From positions 17,838 through 81,837 of the forward strand of contig NZ_SMKQ01000017.1 in NCBI RefSeq assembly GCF_004348995.1: a stretch of DNA of 64,000 bases. The letters are read 5' to 3'. The position numbers and the translations under genes were made by a program. The DNA comes from Nonomuraea terrae (lineage in GTDB: Bacteria > Actinomycetota > Actinomycetes > Streptosporangiales > Streptosporangiaceae). This document shows positions 60,095 to 64,000 of the stretch, one piece after another. The notes under the pieces are model-generated. The model had not been told where the DNA came from and ran no database searches. It was given only the letters and a program-made list of their open reading frames with translations. Positions within the stretch are counted from its first letter, which is position 1. Every line of letters begins with the position of its first letter.

Positions 60095-61908
60095 TCGCGT
60101 TCGTCTGCGGTGCTCTTGCGCCGCCTGGTCAGGAAGAACGCGCCCGCGCCCACGACCACGACGGCGCCGACCACCCCGGCGATGAGGCCGGTGTTGGAGC
60201 CGCCTTCGGCCGAGGCCGCCCCGGCCGCCGTGCCCGTCGGCTTGACGTCGGCGGTGAACCACGGCCAGTAGCCGCTGCCGCCGTACAGGATGCCGTCGGT
60301 CTCGGGGATGGGCGTGATGCTGACGAGGCGGTCCTTGCGGTAGGCCTCAAGGTCCTTCGTGTAGTAGATCGCGATGACCGGCGCCTGGGTGTAGAGGCGC
60401 TCCTGCATCTGCTTGATGATGTCGGCGCGCTTGGGCCGGTCGAGCTCCTTCAGCTGCTCCTGGTAGAGCTCCTCGAAGGTCTCGTCGCAGAAGAACGACT
60501 CGGTGCCGCCGCCCTCACCGGTCGGCGACGGCCGCCGGCTGCACAGGTGGGTGGCCAGGACCTCTTCGGGGTCCGGGTTGACCGACCAGCCGCTGATCGC
60601 GATGTCGAACAGGCCGCTGACGCCGGTCTCCTCGGTGAACTTGCTGGAGTCGAGCTTCTTGGTGGTCAGCGTGATGCCGATCTCCTTGAAGAAGCCGGTC
60701 AGGTACTCGGCGAGCTTGTCCTCGATCGGGGTGTCGGTGTGGATGCTGAAGCGGAACTCCAGCTTGCGGTCACCGTCGGGCATCGTGCGGATGCCGTCGG
60801 GGCCCTTCTTGTAACCGGCGTCGTCGAGGATCTGGTTGGCCTTGGCCGGGTCGTAGCCGACCTTGGTGTCGCCGGTGGCCTCCCAGAAGAAGTCCTTGTA
60901 CATGGGCGGCACGATCGAGCCGTCGGCCGGCCTGGCCAGGCCGTTCTGCACGTCGTCGACGAGCTTCTGCTTGTCGATCGCGTAGTGCAGCGCCTGCCGC
61001 ACCTTGACGTCCTTCAGCGCGGGGTGGCCGTCGCCGACGGGCTTGTCGTCGCTGGTGGTGGCGCCGTGGTTGATCTGCAGGTACACCGACCGCCGGCCCT
61101 GGGTGTTCCAGGCGGTGATGTTGGGGTCGTTGAGGATGGCCTCGTACTCCGGCGGGTTGAGCCGGCCGATCAGGTCGATCTCACCGGTCTTGAGCCCGGC
61201 GATGGCGGCCTGCGGGTTGGCGTAGAAGATGACCTGCAACTCGTCGAGCTTGGGCTTGCCGCGCCAGTAGTTGGGGTTGGCCTGCAGCTTGACGTACTGG
61301 TCCTTCTTGTGCTCGATCGCGATGAAGGGGCCGCTGCTCGGCGTGGGGTACTTCTCGGCGTCGTAGTTGGCGATGTCGGTGACCGACTCCCAGGCATGCT
61401 TGGGCATGATCGGGATCGGGTTCTCCAGCATCGAGGCCTGCGGGGCCTTGAGCTTGATGGTCAGCTCCTGGCCGTTGGCGGTGACGCTCTCGAAGTTCTC
61501 CACGGCGGGGCCGTTGGCCGTCTTGGCCGCCTCGTCCGTCATGATCTTGTTGAAGGTCCAGGCGGCGTCCTCGGCCGTGACCGGCTGACCGTCGGACCAC
61601 TTCGCCTGGCGGATCTTGAACGTCCAGGTCAGCCCGTCCTCCGAGGTCGTCCACGACTCGGCCAGGTCGGGGCTCGGCTGGAGCGTCTTGGAGTCCGGCA
61701 CCGTCAGGAAGCCGTACATCATCCGGTGGATCGACGTCGAGACGAGGCGGACCGCGAGGAACGGGTTCATCGAGTCCATGGCCTGCGTCGCGCCGACGCG
61801 GAGCACCTTCTTACCCGCCGCCGGGTCCTGGGCGAGCGCTGTGGTGCCCTGCCCTGCTATTAACAGCGCGACGCCCAGCGCAGCCAGGCGTGCGAACCAT
61901 TTCCTCAT
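60091..61908 (-). CDS. family-5 solute-binding protein with C-terminal membrane anchor
   Basis: A 605-residue binding protein from ATG 61908. An ordinary Sec signal peptide without lipobox Cys (LLIAGQGTTALAQ) is followed by the SBP_bac_5 domain: LAESWTTSEDGLTWTFKIRQAKWSDGQPVTAEDAAWTF, VRQALHYAIDKQKLV. The C-terminus has a Gly/Ala/Thr-rich linker, one span (GLIAGVVGAVVVVGAGAFFL) and RRRK. It therefore seems tethered by its C-terminal span rather than by lipid. It supplies peptides or similar solutes to the OppBCDF-like complex; first gene of the operon. Confidence 0.9.
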   Translation of the reverse strand: MRKWFARLAALGVALLIAGQGTTALAQDPAAGKKVLRVGATQAMDSMNPFLAVRLVSTSIHRMMYGFLTVPDSKTLQPSPDLAESWTTSEDGLTWTFKIRQAKWSDGQPVTAEDAAWTFNKIMTDEAAKTANGPAVENFESVTANGQELTIKLKAPQASMLENPIPIMPKHAWESVTDIANYDAEKYPTPSSGPFIAIEHKKDQYVKLQANPNYWRGKPKLDELQVIFYANPQAAIAGLKTGEIDLIGRLNPPEYEAILNDPNITAWNTQGRRSVYLQINHGATTSDDKPVGDGHPALKDVKVRQALHYAIDKQKLVDDVQNGLARPADGSIVPPMYKDFFWEATGDTKVGYDPAKANQILDDAGYKKGPDGIRTMPDGDRKLEFRFSIHTDTPIEDKLAEYLTGFFKEIGITLTTKKLDSSKFTEETGVSGLFDIAISGWSVNPDPEEVLATHLCSRRPSPTGEGGGTESFFCDETFEELYQEQLKELDRPKRADIIKQMQERLYTQAPVIAIYYTKDLEAYRKDRLVSITPIPETDGILYGGSGYWPWFTADVKPTGTAAGAASAEGGSNTGLIAGVVGAVVVVGAGAFFLTRRRKSTADERE

Positions 61909-62056
61909 AAGTGCCTCACCTTCAGGCGGGGGGTTCCTGTGTAGAGAAAGGCACACCATACGGAGACCGCATGTCAACGCATGACGGAAAATTGTTTCAG
62001 TCTCGTTTCCATTTCCGGTGTAAATTTTCAACCACCGATGGCAGTAGCGTGAGCTG

Positions 62057-62413
62057 GTGCCCCGACCTTTCGCCGCGATCGCCGCCGTCGTCATCGTGAT
62101 CTGCGGGCTCGGCGTGCGGACGCTGTGGGACGGCCCGGTTCCGAAGTACGCCGGCGACGCACTCTACACAGCGCTGATCTACATGCTGCTGGTGCTGCTC
62201 TGGCCGCGGATCCGCCCGTGGGCGGCCGGCCTCGCGTCGGCGGCGCTCAGCTGGGCGATCGAGTTCGCCCAGCTCGCGAGCATCCCCCGGTGGCTGCACC
62301 CCTTGCTGGGCAGCACGTTCAACCCTCCAGACCTCCTCTGGTACGCAGCCGGCGCCGCCGCTGCCGCCGTCGCCCACACCCTGTGGATGACCAGACATAC
62401 CCCTCGGGGGTAA
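62057..62413 (+). CDS. DUF2809-like membrane protein
   Basis: A 118-residue protein with about four spans. KYAGDALYTALIYMLLVLLWPR and WAIEFAQLASIPRWLHPLLGSTFNPPDLLWYAAG match my recollection of DUF2809. The GTG start lies 148 bp from the divergent ABC operon start. Function unknown. Confidence 0.78.
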   Translation: MPRPFAAIAAVVIVICGLGVRTLWDGPVPKYAGDALYTALIYMLLVLLWPRIRPWAAGLASAALSWAIEFAQLASIPRWLHPLLGSTFNPPDLLWYAAGAAAAAVAHTLWMTRHTPRG

Positions 62414-62477
62414 AGATGCATACAACCCCCAACCCCGGATAGGGGAAAAGAAAAGTCGCAGTCCAAGGGGGATTCTC

Positions 62478-63023
62478 ATGATGGAGGGAAAGACCATCGC
62501 GTTCCTGGTCGCTCCCGAGGGTGTGGAGCAGGTCGAGCTGACCGAGCCGTGGAAGGCGGTCAAGCAGGCGGGGGGCACGCCGAAGCTCGTCTCCACCCGG
62601 TCGGGCCAGATCCAGGGCTTCAACCACCTGGACAAGGCCGACAGGTTCGCCGTGGACGAGACGGTGGACGACGCCGAGGCAGCCTCGTTCGACGGCCTGG
62701 TGCTGCCCGGCGGCGTCGCCAACCCCGACTTCCTGCGTACGCAGCCGAAGGCCGTGCAGTTCGTCCGCGCGTTCTTCGACTCGGGCAAGCCGGTGGCGGC
62801 CATCTGCCACGCGCCGTGGACGCTGATCGAGGCCGACGTGGTGCGCGGTCGTACGCTGACGTCCTGGCCGAGCCTGCAGACCGACCTGCGCAACGCCGGC
62901 GCCACGTGGGTGGACCAGGAGATCGTGGTGGACACGGAGGGGCCCAACACGCTGGTGACCAGCCGCAAGCCGGACGACCTCAAGGCGTTCTGCCAGGCGG
63001 CCACCGACGCGTTCGGCACTTGA
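62478..63023 (+). CDS. PfpI/DJ-1 family glutamine-amidotransferase-like protein
   Basis: A 181-residue protein. The nucleophilic Cys110 lies in AAICHAPW with His111, and LVLPGGVANPDFLR plus an EGVEQVELTEPW N-terminus are PfpI hallmarks. Members act as proteases, chaperones or deglycases in stress protection. GGAGGG precedes the ATG closely (possibly Met2). Confidence 0.9.
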   Translation: MMEGKTIAFLVAPEGVEQVELTEPWKAVKQAGGTPKLVSTRSGQIQGFNHLDKADRFAVDETVDDAEAASFDGLVLPGGVANPDFLRTQPKAVQFVRAFFDSGKPVAAICHAPWTLIEADVVRGRTLTSWPSLQTDLRNAGATWVDQEIVVDTEGPNTLVTSRKPDDLKAFCQAATDAFGT

Positions 63024-63060
63024 TCTTTTCAGGTCAGGGCGCTCGGACGAGTAACCCTTT

Positions 63061-63612
63061 TCAGGTCAGGAGTGCCCGGACGAGTCCCCTGACGGAGGAC
63101 TTGAGCCGCGCCACCCCACCGTCCGCCATGACGTGCCGCGCCAGATCGGCGTCGAACGAGCCGAGCAGGGCATGGGCGGCGAACCCGGCGTCCATGCCCG
63201 GCCGGGCCTCCGCGATCAACGCGCTCACGTGGGCGTGCCAGCGGAGATAGGTCGGATCGCGATACTTGTCCTCGGCGCACGCGCGTTCGTGGGCGGCGAA
63301 GAGCGCGAGGTTGCGTTCGGCCAGCTCGGCGAGCTCGTCGACGAAGGCGAGCAGCCTGTCCAGGGGTGGCGCGCCAGGCCCCAGCGGCGACCCCGCCGCC
63401 TGGACGGCCTTCCCCAGCGCGGCCGCCCGCTCGGCCAGCAACTCCTGGAACAACCCCGTCCGGCTCCCGAACCGCCGGAACACCGTTCCCTTCCCCACCC
63501 CGGCCGCCGCCGCGACCCGATCGAGCGACACGTGCTCGGCCCCGTGCGCCTCCAGCAACTCCTCGGTCGCGCGCAGGATCGCCTCCCGATTACGCACCGC
63601 GTCAGCCCGCAC
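63061..63612 (-). CDS. TetR-family repressor
   Basis: A 183-residue protein; GTG 63612 is chosen because AAGGGGG stands just upstream and VRADAVRNREAILRATEELL is the usual opening. The HTH reads LDRVAAAAGVGKGTVFRRFGSRTGLFQEL. It is divergent from an oxidoreductase gene, and two palindromes of the same type lie between, so it most likely represses both. Confidence 0.9.
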   Translation of the reverse strand: MRADAVRNREAILRATEELLEAHGAEHVSLDRVAAAAGVGKGTVFRRFGSRTGLFQELLAERAAALGKAVQAAGSPLGPGAPPLDRLLAFVDELAELAERNLALFAAHERACAEDKYRDPTYLRWHAHVSALIAEARPGMDAGFAAHALLGSFDADLARHVMADGGVARLKSSVRGLVRALLT

Positions 63613-63630
63613 GCCCACCCCCTTGCAACC

Positions 63631-63680
63631 GGACCACCGGTCCCCATAGTATCCCGCCATAAAACCGGACCGATGGTCCG
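63631..63680. promoter_or_regulatory. paired TetR operators in divergent promoter
   Basis: GGACC-ACC-GGTCC (63631-63643) and CGGACC-GAT-GGTCCG (63666-63680) share the same half-site and 3-bp spacer, with centres 36 bp apart. They lie between the TetR start and the oxidoreductase start. Confidence 0.75.
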
Positions 63681-63702
63681 TATGATGGGAAGGCGCGGGC
63701 TT

Positions 63703-64000
63703 GTGCACGCATGGGTGATCACCGCAGGAACGGAGCGACCCGTCGCGCAGGCGCCGGAACCCGTGGGGGCGGCGCGGCTGGTGGAGGTGGGTGAGCCCGA
63801 GCCCGGGCCGGGGCAGGCGGTGGTCGAGGCGCATCACGTGGCGGTGAACTTCAGCGAGCCGCGGATGATGGACCGGCTGCCGGTGGGCACCGTGCTGGGC
63901 TACGACGCCGCCGGGGTGGTCGTCCGGGCCGCCGCCGACGGCAAAGGGCCCGCGGAGGGTGCCCGGGTGGCGGCGTTCGGGGCGGGGGCGTGGGCGGAAC
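63703..64000 (+). CDS. zinc-type alcohol dehydrogenase/quinone oxidoreductase family protein, cut by window end
   Basis: A frame from GTG 63703 runs off the window (99 codons seen). V-H-A-W-V-I-T at the start, EPEPGPGQAVVEAHHVAVNFSE and GTVLGYDAAGVVV are the N-terminal GroES-like domain of medium-chain dehydrogenases/reductases. Under probable control of the divergent TetR repressor. Cofactor domain lies outside the window. Confidence 0.85.
   Translation, partial: MHAWVITAGTERPVAQAPEPVGAARLVEVGEPEPGPGQAVVEAHHVAVNFSEPRMMDRLPVGTVLGYDAAGVVVRAAADGKGPAEGARVAAFGAGAWAE

Noticed and set aside
61909..62056. Promoter with TTGACA upstream of the oligopeptide operon
   Set aside because: A TTGACA is present on the minus strand, but no -10 element at acceptable spacing could be found, so no site was listed.

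Overview
The window comes from a high-GC actinobacterium. Mycothiol synthase (mshD), a bifunctional-type dCTP deaminase, abundant GTG starts, ATGA/GTGA translational coupling and an integrative element of the pSAM2 type all point to Actinobacteria. The gene style is most like Streptosporangiaceae (for example Nonomuraea), but that is judged from memory of the families and was not tested.

Left part (1-13.2 kb), mixed accessory genes: a damaged short-chain dehydrogenase end fused to an integrase remnant, a large secreted beta-propeller protein, a four-gene sugar ABC importer with an attached lipoprotein gene, a TetR/glycosyltransferase/type-B carboxylesterase cluster around nested palindromes, and an orphan ATP-synthase b-subunit gene.

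Middle part (13.2-35.2 kb), the most unusual region. A 41-bp piece of the 3' half of tRNA-Gly(CCC) occurs seven times in the same orientation (from 14303, 17250, 19090, 22023, 23284, 24308 and 35131). Only the last copy belongs to a whole tRNA. Short tandem 11-bp repeats, probably integrase arm sites, sit beside several copies. The segments between copies carry one to a few cargo genes each: peptidase, methyltransferase, reductase with MmyB-type regulator, NAD(P)-binding protein, unknown protein. They also hold broken genes: two integrase tails, a DedA fragment and a frameshifted HigB-like toxin. The last segment (24308-35171) is a complete-looking actinomycete integrative and conjugative element (AICE) with int, xis, rep, an FtsK-like tra gene, an activator of the Pra type and a GntR regulator with matching operators. 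Its cargo is an Imm21-like immunity protein, a DUF5919-like regulator coupled to an inositol-monophosphatase-family enzyme, a tiny DnaJ-zinc-finger-like protein and a DUF5713-like protein.

Right part (35.3-64 kb), ordinary chromosome: dcd, DUF47/Pit phosphate uptake, mshD, a secreted 5'-nucleotidase, YciI, MazG-like, an orphan histidine kinase, an epimerase, an MFS exporter, a cytosine/purine permease, an alkylsulfatase-like hydrolase, a HAD phosphatase, a PRPP-synthetase paralogue, an SDR, a nucleotidyltransferase, a mycothiol-dependent-isomerase-like protein, a secreted hydrolase, a NarL-type two-component pair, a five-gene oligopeptide-type ABC operon, a DUF2809 protein, a PfpI-like protein, and a TetR gene divergent from a truncated oxidoreductase.

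The tRNA-Gly locus looks like a long-used integration hot spot. The live AICE sits next to the tRNA, and older, mostly integrase-less modules lie stacked behind it as att-bounded cassettes.
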